The notes beneath the pieces are model-generated. The model was not told where the DNA came from, searched no databases, and saw only the letters and a list, made by a program, of their open reading frames with translations. Positions 1 through 6,725 of a stretch of DNA of 6,731 bases are shown one piece after another (positions within the stretch are counted from its first letter, which is position 1; every line of letters begins with the position of its first letter). This DNA comes from Candidatus Krumholzibacteriia bacterium. Lineage in GTDB: Bacteria; Krumholzibacteriota; Krumholzibacteriia; LZORAL124-64-63. Both the position numbers and the translations under genes were made by a program. The DNA lies in NCBI GenBank assembly GCA_014859985.1, contig JACZKN010000317.1, forward strand, positions 1-6,731, in the 5' to 3' direction.

Positions 1-546
1 GCGGCGGCCGGCACGCCGGCGCTGGGGCACGTGGCCGGCGACCTGGGCCTGGACCTGGTCACGGTCGGCGCCTTCGCCCGCATCGCGGGGCTGGACACCG
101 ACGGCCGCGAGCCCGTGACCGAGGTCGTGTCCACCGTGGTCGTGTTCGCGGATGCGGCGACCGGCGCGGTCTGGCCCATGGCGGGCGGAACGCCCTGGCG
201 CGGCGGCGACTGGGATGCCGCCCGCTGGGTGTCGCCGCCGGGGGCGGCCGCCGGAACGGGTATCGTGGCCGGTAGCCACCACTGTTTCCCCAGTCCCCTG
301 GTCGAGGGGCCGCTGGGGGTGCGGGCCAGTTCCCGGGCGCCCGGCCGGGTGCGGGTGCTGGTCTACAACCTGGAGGGCGAGCAGGTGACGGCGTCGGCCT
401 GGCGGGCGGTGCCCGGGCGGGAACCCTTCACCGTCGAGCTGGACCTGGGCGGCGCCGCCAGCGGCATGTACCTGTGCCGGCTGGTGGTCGAGAGCGAGGG
501 CGGCGCCCGCGACGAGAGCGTGGTGCCGTTCGCGGTGGCCCGCTAG
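1..546 (+). CDS. C-terminal end of a secreted protein with FlgD-like / T9SS-type sorting domain (5'-truncated)
   Basis: The reading frame is open from the first base and ends at TAG 544-546, so 181 C-terminal residues are visible and the true start lies outside the window. The last ~85 residues look like the beta-sandwich domain shared by FlgD-like Ig modules and type IX secretion type A sorting tails. It has a CFPSP entry motif resembling the usual YPNP, then VRVLVYNLEGEQV in the middle, then SGMYLCRL (usual form SGxYxxRL), and it ends in FAVAR. In T9SS such a tail directs export and surface attachment. The preceding ~95 residues, rich in Gly, Ala, Val and Asp, could belong to a beta-rich surface domain, but I do not recognise a family, so the main activity is unknown. 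The next gene, 122 bases downstream on the same strand, encodes a PorV/PorQ-like protein, which fits an export link. The domain call is fairly safe; export by a true T9SS is inferred. Confidence 0.8.
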   Translation, partial: AAAGTPALGHVAGDLGLDLVTVGAFARIAGLDTDGREPVTEVVSTVVVFADAATGAVWPMAGGTPWRGGDWDAARWVSPPGAAAGTGIVAGSHHCFPSPLVEGPLGVRASSRAPGRVRVLVYNLEGEQVTASAWRAVPGREPFTVELDLGGAASGMYLCRLVVESEGGARDESVVPFAVAR

Positions 547-559
547 GGCGTCCGGAAGG

Positions 560-589
560 TTGGACGCGGCGCGGGTCCGCGGTTAGACT
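560..589 (+). promoter_or_regulatory. Possible promoter for the PorV-like gene
   Basis: A weak sigma-70-like pair: TTGGAC at 560-565 (3 of 6 matches to TTGACA) and TAGACT at 584-589 (4 of 6 to TATAAT), 18 bases apart. The -10 box sits in a CGGT context similar to the stronger predicted promoters at 2923 and 5648. Transcription would begin near 596, leaving a leader of about 73 bases. Read-through from the upstream gene is an alternative. Confidence 0.35.
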
Positions 590-657
590 TGTCGGCAACG
601 GGACCGGGGTCGGCACCCCGCGGGTGAGCGGAGCGGCCCGGGCGGGCCGGGCTCAAG

Positions 658-664
658 AAAGGGA
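658..664 (+). promoter_or_regulatory. Ribosome binding site that fixes the PorV-like start
   Basis: AAAGGGA lies four bases before the ATG at 669. The frame stays open well upstream of this ATG, but the upstream extension is Arg/Gly-rich, overlaps the previous gene, and would bury the signal peptide. This site together with the signal peptide therefore decides the start. Confidence 0.6.
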
Positions 665-668
665 ATCC

Positions 669-1601
669 ATGACGCGCAAGATGCTCCTGCCGCTGTCCGG
701 CCTCGTCCTGGCGGCGCTGCTGGCGGCTCCGGCTGCCCCCGCGCTGGCCGGCAACCCCGGCGACGCCGGCGTGCTTTCCCTGCGTCTGGGGGTGGGCGCC
801 CGCGAGGCGGGCATGGGCGAGACCGGGGTGGCTTCCAGCACGGGCGCCGCGGCGATCTGGTGGAATCCCGCCAACAACGTCTTCGCCGACTTCGACACGG
901 AACTGGTGCTGCAGACCCAACGCTACGTCGGGCTCTTCGACCAGCACGCCGCGGCGGTGGCCCACCGGGCCGGCGGCGGCGTCCTGGGCTTCATCTTCAC
1001 CGGGTTCTACTCGGACGAGATCGAGCGCTACAGCGACGAGCCGGTCGGGGTGCCCGAGGGCACGTTCGAGCCCTACGACGTGGCCTTCGGCGTCTCCTAC
1101 GCCCGGGCGCTGGGCGAGAGCTTCGGGGTCGGCGCCACCGCGAAGCTGGTGTACGAGCGCATCGACATCTACTCGGACACGGGCTTCGCCTTCGACCTCG
1201 GCATCACGCACCGCGCGGTGATCGAGGGCCTGGTGTTCGCGGCCACGGTGACGAACCTGGGCGGGCAGATGAACCTGCGCGACCAGCCCTTCGACCTGCC
1301 GACGGCCTTCCGCATCGGCACCGCCTGGACGCCGACGCCGGCCCTCGGCGGCAAGCTGACCCTGGCCGGCGAGGTCCTGATGCCCAACGATTCCACGGAG
1401 AAGGCCCACCTGGGCGGCGAATACCGGCTGCTGCCGGAACTGGCCCTGCGGGTGGGCACGCGGGTCAACTACGAATCCCAGGGGCTGACCGCCGGCGCCG
1501 GTTTCCGGACCGGCCGCCTGGGCGTGGACTACGCCTTCAGCGACTGGACCACCGAGGGCTTCGACGACGGCCACAAGTTCTCGTTGCGGCTCACCTGGTA
1601 G
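669..1601 (+). CDS. PorV/PorQ-family outer-membrane beta-barrel protein
   Basis: This 310-residue protein starts at ATG 669. It has a clear Sec signal peptide: MTRK, a hydrophobic stretch at about residues 5-26, and an ALA|G cleavage site after residue 27. The mature N-terminus carries the signature of PorV/PorQ and related FadL-like barrels: GAREAGMGETG at 43-53 followed by AAIWWNPAN at 61-69. The rest shows alternating aromatic, polar and glycine strands typical of an outer-membrane barrel and ends in KFSLRLTW, whose C-terminal aromatic residue fits a BAM recognition signal. In Bacteroidota, PorV is the T9SS shuttle that carries sorting-domain cargo to the attachment complex. Many PorV-like paralogues exist in other FCB-type phyla with unknown roles. 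The length is somewhat shorter than typical PorV. The adjacent sorting-domain gene supports an export role, but a general barrel or lipid-transport role cannot be excluded, so no gene symbol is given. Confidence 0.85.
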   Translation: MTRKMLLPLSGLVLAALLAAPAAPALAGNPGDAGVLSLRLGVGAREAGMGETGVASSTGAAAIWWNPANNVFADFDTELVLQTQRYVGLFDQHAAAVAHRAGGGVLGFIFTGFYSDEIERYSDEPVGVPEGTFEPYDVAFGVSYARALGESFGVGATAKLVYERIDIYSDTGFAFDLGITHRAVIEGLVFAATVTNLGGQMNLRDQPFDLPTAFRIGTAWTPTPALGGKLTLAGEVLMPNDSTEKAHLGGEYRLLPELALRVGTRVNYESQGLTAGAGFRTGRLGVDYAFSDWTTEGFDDGHKFSLRLTW

Positions 1602-1604
1602 GGC

Positions 1605-2360
1605 TCAGGCGAAGGGATCGGGTTCGACGGCGAAATCGGCATGGCGGAAACGGCCCTGCCGCAGGACGCCGTAGCCCAGGGTGTCGAACCAGCCGGCCAG
1701 GGCCGAGAGGCTGCGCCCCCCCGCGGAGACGGTGAAGGCGTGGTGCACGTGGCCCATCACCATCAGGTCCCACGCGGGGTCGTGTTGGCGGTCGAGCCAG
1801 GCCTGGGCGTTGGCCACGATCTTGCGGGCCTCGTCGCGGTCGGCGGCGCGGCTGCGGCCGCTGAGCCAGGTGCTCAGGGCGTAGAGGAGTTCCGGGTGCA
1901 GGGTCTTGGCCAGCAGCACGCCGGCCGGCGCCCGCACGATCGCCCGGAACGCGTTGTAGGCCCAGTCGTAGGCCAACAGGCCGTCGCCGTGGCTGACCAG
2001 CACGCGGCGGCCGCACAGTTCCAGGACGGCCGGCCCCCCGTCGGGCGAGGTGCCGTAGCGTTCGTGGAGGTAGCCGGCGGCCCAGATGTCGTGGTTGCCG
2101 CCGACGAAGTGGAGGCGGCAGCCGGCGTCCCGCACCCGGTCCAGGGCCTGCAGCAGTTCGTCGTAGCCCTTGAGCCGGAAGTGGGGATAGTCGAACCAGA
2201 AGTCGAAGACGTCCCCCAGCAGGACCAGGTCGTCCGCCGCGCCCGCCGTCTCGAGGAACGCGAGGAAGGCCTCGACCCGGCGCCGTTCGGCGGGATCGGG
2301 CTCGAGATGGAAGTGGGCGTCGGCCACGAAGAGGGCCGTGGGGTCTTGGGGGCCGGACAT
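1605..2360 (-). CDS. lpxH: UDP-2,3-diacylglucosamine diphosphatase (LpxH-type metallophosphoesterase)
   Basis: This 251-residue calcineurin-like phosphoesterase carries the full set of metal-binding motifs: DAHFH (D14, H16), LLGDVFDFWFD (D50, then FDFW as in LpxH), GGNHD (N89, H90, D91), SHGD (H124) and GHVHH (H204, H206). The FDFWFD segment, the SHGDGLLAYDWAY segment and the length match LpxH and its Bacteroidota homologues better than general phosphatases. LpxH removes UMP from UDP-2,3-diacylglucosamine to give lipid X at the cytoplasmic face of the inner membrane, the fourth step of lipid A synthesis, so the cell probably makes LPS. No other lpx gene is nearby. The ATG at 2358-2360 has no Shine-Dalgarno sequence and no better upstream start in frame; a possible promoter would start the mRNA at this ATG. 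The gene converges on the PorV-like gene with a 3-base gap. The main alternative is a related phosphoesterase with another substrate. Confidence 0.88.
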   Translation of the reverse strand: MSGPQDPTALFVADAHFHLEPDPAERRRVEAFLAFLETAGAADDLVLLGDVFDFWFDYPHFRLKGYDELLQALDRVRDAGCRLHFVGGNHDIWAAGYLHERYGTSPDGGPAVLELCGRRVLVSHGDGLLAYDWAYNAFRAIVRAPAGVLLAKTLHPELLYALSTWLSGRSRAADRDEARKIVANAQAWLDRQHDPAWDLMVMGHVHHAFTVSAGGRSLSALAGWFDTLGYGVLRQGRFRHADFAVEPDPFA

Positions 2361-2366
2361 GCGGCC

Positions 2367-2395
2367 AATGTGCAGGATCGCGGGCGCGCTGGCAA
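2367..2395 (-). promoter_or_regulatory. Possible promoter giving a leaderless lpxH transcript
   Basis: Read on the minus strand, TTGCCA (2395-2390, 5 of 6 matches to TTGACA) is followed after 17 bases by CACATT (2372-2367, 3 of 6 to TATAAT). Only six bases separate the -10 box from the lpxH ATG, so transcription would begin at or beside the start codon. The weak -10 keeps confidence low. Confidence 0.35.
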
Positions 2396-2440
2396 CCCCG
2401 GATTCGCCACGATCGGCCAGGATGCGGAAGGAGAGAGACC

Positions 2441-2926
2441 ATGTCCCTTTGGGATGACGTGAAGCAGAACCTGAGCGAATGGTACACCGTCGCGGCGGAC
2501 AAGACCTCCGAGGTGGCCAAGGTGCAGGCGCGGCGCTACGACAAGTTCGGCCTCAGCCGGGATGTCGAGCGCCAGTTCAGCGAACTGGGCAGCCTGGTCT
2601 ACAACGGGCTGCAGGCCGGCCAGGAGGGCATCCTCGAGGATCCGGCGCTGGCGGCGGTGGTGGAGCGGATCCGCGGCCTGGAGGAGGAACTGCGCCGCAA
2701 GGACGAAGAGATCGCCCGGATCCGGCGCGAGCACGCCGAGCGCAAGGGCGCACCCAAGGCCGCTGCCGCGGCTGACGGAAGCGACGGGGCAGGCGACGTC
2801 CCCCGGGTGATCACCGACCCGGTCCTGGGGCGGGGGGACGGCGATTCGGCCATCCTCGTCGAGCCCGTCGAGGGCGGCGAAGGGACCCCGGATGAGGACG
2901 AACACGATCCCGGATTTCGTGGTTGA
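2441..2926 (+). CDS. Small coiled-coil protein of unknown function
   Basis: The 161-residue product starts at ATG 2441 behind a strong ribosome binding site (AAGGAGAG, 2428-2435). There is no signal peptide or membrane segment, so it is probably cytoplasmic. Residues 1-65 form an amphipathic, mostly helical region that opens MSLWDDVKQNL and contains RQFSELGSLVYNGL at about 44-57. Residues 70-101 form a charged coiled coil (ERIRGLEEELRRKDEEIARI). The tail from about 103 is rich in Ala, Gly, Asp and Glu and probably disordered. The general plan (short helical start with an FxELGxxVY-like patch, then coiled coil) resembles small uncharacterised proteins I associate with other diderm bacteria, but I cannot name a family. 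It is divergent from lpxH across an 80-base gap, and no convincing promoter for it was seen there. Its stop codon overlaps the predicted promoter of the downstream protease gene. Codon use (nearly all G/C third positions) supports it as a real gene; function is unknown. Confidence 0.8.
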   Translation: MSLWDDVKQNLSEWYTVAADKTSEVAKVQARRYDKFGLSRDVERQFSELGSLVYNGLQAGQEGILEDPALAAVVERIRGLEEELRRKDEEIARIRREHAERKGAPKAAAAADGSDGAGDVPRVITDPVLGRGDGDSAILVEPVEGGEGTPDEDEHDPGFRG

Positions 2927-2951
2927 CACCGTCCTGCAATTCGGGTAAGCT
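2923..2951 (+). promoter_or_regulatory. Predicted sigma-70-type promoter for the protease-sigma operon
   Basis: A perfect TTGACA at 2923-2928 and TAAGCT at 2946-2951 (3 of 6 matches, including the key first T, second A and last T) are 17 bases apart. The -35 box contains the TGA stop of the preceding gene (2924-2926). Transcription would begin near 2958, leaving about 94 bases before the GTG at 3052. The surrounding sequence is noticeably less GC-rich than the genes. No second -35/-10 set resembling an envelope-stress (ECF) promoter was recognised. Confidence 0.6.
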
Positions 2952-2973
2952 GTATCCAGTTCCCTGTAACGCC

Positions 2974-2997
2974 CGGTGGCCCTTCCCAGGGACACCG
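2974..2997 (+). other. Hairpin in the protease mRNA leader
   Basis: CGGTG (2974-2978) pairs with CACCG (2993-2997) and CCC (2980-2982) with GGG (2989-2991), with a single G/A mismatch between them and loop TTCCCA. A competing pairing exists: TCCCTG (2961-2966) with CAGGGA (2987-2992), and the two cannot form together. A regulatory role is speculative; no known riboswitch class was recognised. Confidence 0.3.
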
Positions 2998-3051
2998 AGG
3001 CACCGGCTCACCCCTTCACCGGATCCAGCCTCGCCGCAGGACGGTGGAAAC

Positions 3052-4566
<1,515 letters not shown>

Positions 4567-4571
4567 TGCGG

Positions 4572-4615
4572 GGTCCGGGCTGTTCCGGACCGGACCGGCG
4601 CGCCCCTGGCGCCGG
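4572..4615 (+). other. Two tandem hairpins between the protease and sigma-factor genes
   Basis: GGTCCGG (4572-4578) pairs perfectly with CCGGACC (4585-4591) around loop GCTGTT. CCGGCGC (4595-4601) pairs with GCGCCGG (4609-4615) around a 7-base loop. Neither is followed by a T-run, so these are not classic terminators. They could attenuate, stabilise or mark processing of the shared mRNA. Short perfect stems are common in sequence this GC-rich. Confidence 0.35.
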
Positions 4616-4669
4616 ACAGCACCCGCCGCGGGCGGGCGCCATTCCCCCACCTGGCAGGGAGGATCCCTG

Positions 4670-5524
4670 ATGGCCGGACGCAAGACCATACTGCCCGCGA
4701 TGCACGAGAAGGGGCTGGAAGTCTACTTCCGTGACATCAACCGTTACGATCTGCTGGATCGGGACGGGGAGATCGCCCTGGCCCGGCGGATCCGCCAGGG
4801 GGACGAGGAAGCGCTGGCGGCCCTGGTCAGGGCCAACCTCCGCTTCGTCGTCTCGGTGGCCAAGCGCTACATCAACCAGGGTCTGATGCTCTCGGACCTG
4901 ATCAACGAGGGCAACCTCGGGCTGCTGAAGGCCGCCCACCGCTTCGACGAGGAGCGGGGGTACCGTTTCATCTCCTACGCCGTGTGGTGGATCCGGCAGT
5001 CGATCATGCAGGCGCTGCTGGACAAGTCGCGCACGATCCGCCTGCCCCAGAACCAGACGGCGCTGCTGATCAAGATCAGCCGCACCCGGGCCATCCTGCA
5101 GAACGAGGGTGTCCCGGGCCCGTCGCCGGAGCAGATCGCCGAGCGGCTGGACCTGGACGTGGGGGACGTGCTGCACGCCCTGCGCGCGGACCGTACCGAG
5201 CTGGCCCTGGACGATACCGGGGACGAAGACAGCGACCGGCCGCTGGCCGAGGTGCTGGAGGACCAGACCCACGAGGCCCCCGACTTCGAGGTCCTGCAGC
5301 GGGGCCTGCGCGAGGACGTGCGCCGCTGCCTGGCGTCCCTGAACGAGCGCGAGGCCCAGGTGATCATCCAGTATTTCGGGCTCGGCTACGAAGAGGCCCA
5401 GACCTTGCAGGTGATCGGGGAACGCATGGGGCTGACCCGGGAACGCATCCGTCAGATCAAGGAGAAGGCGCTTGTGAGGTTGCGCAACTCCAAGGATCGC
5501 AGCGTTTTGTTTGATTACTATTGA
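4670..5524 (+). CDS. RpoD/SigA-family sigma-70 factor, short form
   Basis: The 284-residue protein starts at ATG 4670 behind a strong AGGGAGGA site (4656-4663, six-base gap). It directs RNA polymerase to promoters. Region 1.2 covers about 15-45 (VYFRDINRYDLLDRDGEI). Region 2 covers about 50-120, with NLRFVVSVAKRY, the DLINEGNLGLLKAA core-binding helix at 76-89 and the RFISYAVWWIRQSI melting helix at 99-112. Region 3 covers about 126-180, an acidic region 3.2-like stretch lies at about 181-205, and region 4 at about 213-275 has the helix-turn-helix TLQVIGERMGLTRERIRQIK. Region 1.1 and the non-conserved insert of E. coli RpoD are absent. The layout matches the ~285-residue primary sigma factors of Bacteroidota, so it may be the housekeeping factor, though a group 2 paralogue is possible; hence no symbol. 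No promoter was seen in the 103 bases before it, suggesting co-transcription with the protease. A strong hairpin follows the stop. Confidence 0.93.
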   Translation: MAGRKTILPAMHEKGLEVYFRDINRYDLLDRDGEIALARRIRQGDEEALAALVRANLRFVVSVAKRYINQGLMLSDLINEGNLGLLKAAHRFDEERGYRFISYAVWWIRQSIMQALLDKSRTIRLPQNQTALLIKISRTRAILQNEGVPGPSPEQIAERLDLDVGDVLHALRADRTELALDDTGDEDSDRPLAEVLEDQTHEAPDFEVLQRGLREDVRRCLASLNEREAQVIIQYFGLGYEEAQTLQVIGERMGLTRERIRQIKEKALVRLRNSKDRSVLFDYY

Positions 5525-5538
5525 GAATCCGCTTGATC

Positions 5539-5570
5539 GCCGGGCCGGGTACGCGGGTACCCGGCCCGGC
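5539..5570 (+). terminator. Perfect 14-bp hairpin, probable terminator without a T-run
   Basis: Arms GCCGGGCCGGGTAC (5539-5552) and GTACCCGGCCCGGC (5557-5570) pair without mismatch around loop GCGG. It begins 14 bases after the sigma-factor stop. The sequence after it (AGCCTTACG) has no T-tract, so it is not a canonical intrinsic terminator. It may end transcription in a T-independent way or protect the mRNA 3' end. Confidence 0.6.
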
Positions 5571-5643
5571 AGCCTTACGCCCCTCGAATCCCCGCGCTGG
5601 TCCATGAATTGCTAGGTCGCAGCCGCCGGGCGGCGGGCGCTTC

Positions 5644-5658
5644 CCGGTTGACAACCGG
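5644..5658. promoter_or_regulatory. Palindrome over the -35 box, possible operator
   Basis: CCGGTTG-A-CAACCGG is a perfect inverted repeat with 7-base arms around one central base, and it contains the TTGACA at 5648-5653. A dimeric repressor bound here would block polymerase. No regulator gene in this window is an obvious partner. Confidence 0.4.
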
Positions 5659-5675
5659 AGCGGGTCGGGTATGTT
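5648..5675 (+). promoter_or_regulatory. Predicted sigma-70-type promoter for the M23 peptidase gene
   Basis: A perfect TTGACA (5648-5653) and TATGTT (5670-5675, 4 of 6 matches to TATAAT) are 16 bases apart. The CGGG context before the -10 box matches that of the promoter at 2923. Transcription should begin around 5682-5683. Confidence 0.6.
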
Positions 5676-5682
5676 TGGCGCG

Positions 5683-5799
5683 ATGAACATCCGACCGGCG
5701 GCGGGGCCCCGAATCCCCTGCTCGCCTGGGTCCGGTGCGGTTCCGCCGTCCCGATCCCCGACTCCCGACCATGACCGGCCCCTGCGGCGGAGTCCATGA
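5683..5799 (+). other. Possible 38-codon leader ORF ahead of the M23 gene
   Basis: An ATG at 5683, seven bases after the -10 box and so at the expected transcription start, opens a 38-codon frame rich in Pro, Arg and Ser. Its TGA (5797-5799) overlaps the M23 start codon as ATGA, the layout of translational coupling. Against it: there is no ribosome binding site, and roughly a quarter of its codons end in A or T, far more than in the surrounding genes. It may be chance. Confidence 0.2.
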
Positions 5800-6725
5800 A
5801 GCTCAAGCGCAGTTATACATTCCTGTACATGCCCGACGACCACGGTGAGAGTCGGCTGCTGCGGCTGCCCCGCTGGGCGATCCTGGCGGCCGTATTCCTG
5901 GTGCTGGGCCTCGGGTCGGCGGCCCTGCTCTACGGCGTGGGGCTGGGCAAGGGCAGCGGCTGGCTGCCCGGAGGGTCGGGCCTCGCCCGGGAGAACCGGA
6001 TCCTGCGCCAGGCGCTGACCGCCCTGGAGGACCGCGCTGCCCGGCTGCGGCAGGAGCTGGACGGGGTGCGCGCCGTGCAGGTCGAGGTGGCCGGCGCGGT
6101 GAACCTGCCCCTGGCGGACGACGAGACCTACGCCGCCGGGATCGGCGGCCGCGGACCCCTGTCGGCCTCCCTGGCCGAGGTGGCGGGCAACCTGGCCGGT
6201 GGCGCCGTCGACCTGGGCGCCGAACTGGACCTGATGCTGCGGCAGGCGCGGATCCAGAAACAGGGTTACCTGGCCATGCTGGACACCCTCGAGACCCGGG
6301 CGGTGGTCCGGCAGCACATCCCCTCGATCCGACCGGTGGACACGGGCTGGCTCAGTTCGCGTTTCGGTTTCCGCAACGACCCGTTCACCGGTCAGCAGAC
6401 CTTCCACCGCGGCCTGGACTTCTCGACGCCGGTGGGCACGCCGGTCCGGGTGACCGGCGACGGCACCGTGGCGTCCGTCCAGACCCAGCGCGGCTTCGGC
6501 AAGGTCATCAAGATCGACCACGGCAACGGGGTGACGACGGTCTATGCCCACCTGGACCGGATCCTGGTCAAGAAGGGCCAACCGGTGGCCCGGGGCGACC
6601 TGATCGCCCATTCCGGGAACTCGGGGCGCTCCTCGGCCCCGCACCTCCATTACGAGATCCGGCTGGCCGGCCGGCCGGTCAACCCCATTTCCTACATCCT
6701 GGACGCCTACGCGGGCCGCGACTAG
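5796..6725 (+). CDS. Membrane-anchored M23-family peptidoglycan endopeptidase
   Basis: The 309-residue protein starts at ATG 5796 behind a weak CGGAG site (5788-5792). A short basic cytoplasmic segment (MKLKRSYTFL, then PDDHGESRLLRLPRW) leads into one transmembrane helix at about 27-47, with no clear cleavage site. A coiled coil follows at about 63-98. The C-terminal lysostaphin-type domain (about 180-305) has all the zinc and catalytic residues: H204 and D208 in FHRGLDF, H252 in YAHLDR, and H283 and H285 in HLHYE. This predicts an active enzyme that cuts peptide cross-links in periplasmic peptidoglycan, unlike EnvC/NlpD-type activators, which have lost these residues. The combination of N-terminal anchor, coiled coil and M23 domain, with the opening RSYTFLYMPDD, is common in M23 proteins linked to growth or division. 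The gene has its own predicted promoter and ends six bases before the window edge. Which cross-link it cuts cannot be told. Confidence 0.92.
   Translation: MKLKRSYTFLYMPDDHGESRLLRLPRWAILAAVFLVLGLGSAALLYGVGLGKGSGWLPGGSGLARENRILRQALTALEDRAARLRQELDGVRAVQVEVAGAVNLPLADDETYAAGIGGRGPLSASLAEVAGNLAGGAVDLGAELDLMLRQARIQKQGYLAMLDTLETRAVVRQHIPSIRPVDTGWLSSRFGFRNDPFTGQQTFHRGLDFSTPVGTPVRVTGDGTVASVQTQRGFGKVIKIDHGNGVTTVYAHLDRILVKKGQPVARGDLIAHSGNSGRSSAPHLHYEIRLAGRPVNPISYILDAYAGRD

Larger units (their letters stand above)
5525..5795. other. 271-base intergenic region with hairpin, palindrome and promoter
   Basis: This is the longest gene-free stretch in the window. It holds the hairpin just after the sigma gene, then about 70 bases (5571-5640) in which I see only a small GC-rich hairpin (5622-5634), then a predicted promoter with an overlapping palindrome (5644-5675), then a leader of about 113 bases before the M23 gene. 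A tRNA-like CTCGAATCC stretch near 5583 was checked and does not fold as a tRNA. Confidence 0.6.

Noticed and set aside
474..668. N-terminal extension of the PorV-like gene back to 474
   Set aside because: It overlaps the preceding gene, is Arg/Gly-rich, and would place the signal peptide inside the protein. The ATG at 669 has a ribosome site.
543..1574. 343-codon minus-strand frame opposite the PorV-like gene
   Set aside because: The plus-strand frame has a signal peptide, a ribosome site and family motifs. The antisense product shows no motif and is rich in Gly, Arg and Gln as expected from a codon shadow.
1641..2462. 273-codon plus-strand frame opposite lpxH
   Set aside because: The minus-strand frame has every metallophosphoesterase motif. 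The plus-strand product is a Val/Gly/Ala/Glu-rich shadow without a domain, and it runs into the well-supported gene at 2441.
2923..3051. TTG at 2923 as the start of the protease gene
   Set aside because: This TTG is part of the predicted -35 box, upstream of the expected transcription start, and the extra 43 residues look non-coding.
5571..5604. tRNA-like 3' end (CTCGAATCC followed by TGGTCCA)
   Set aside because: The bases flanking the would-be T-loop do not pair, and no matching D-arm, anticodon arm or acceptor strand is found upstream.
5622..5634. Small hairpin GCCGC-CGG-GCGGC in the intergenic region
   Set aside because: A 5-bp stem with a 3-base loop in GC-rich sequence is expected by chance and has no T-run or nearby gene end to explain.
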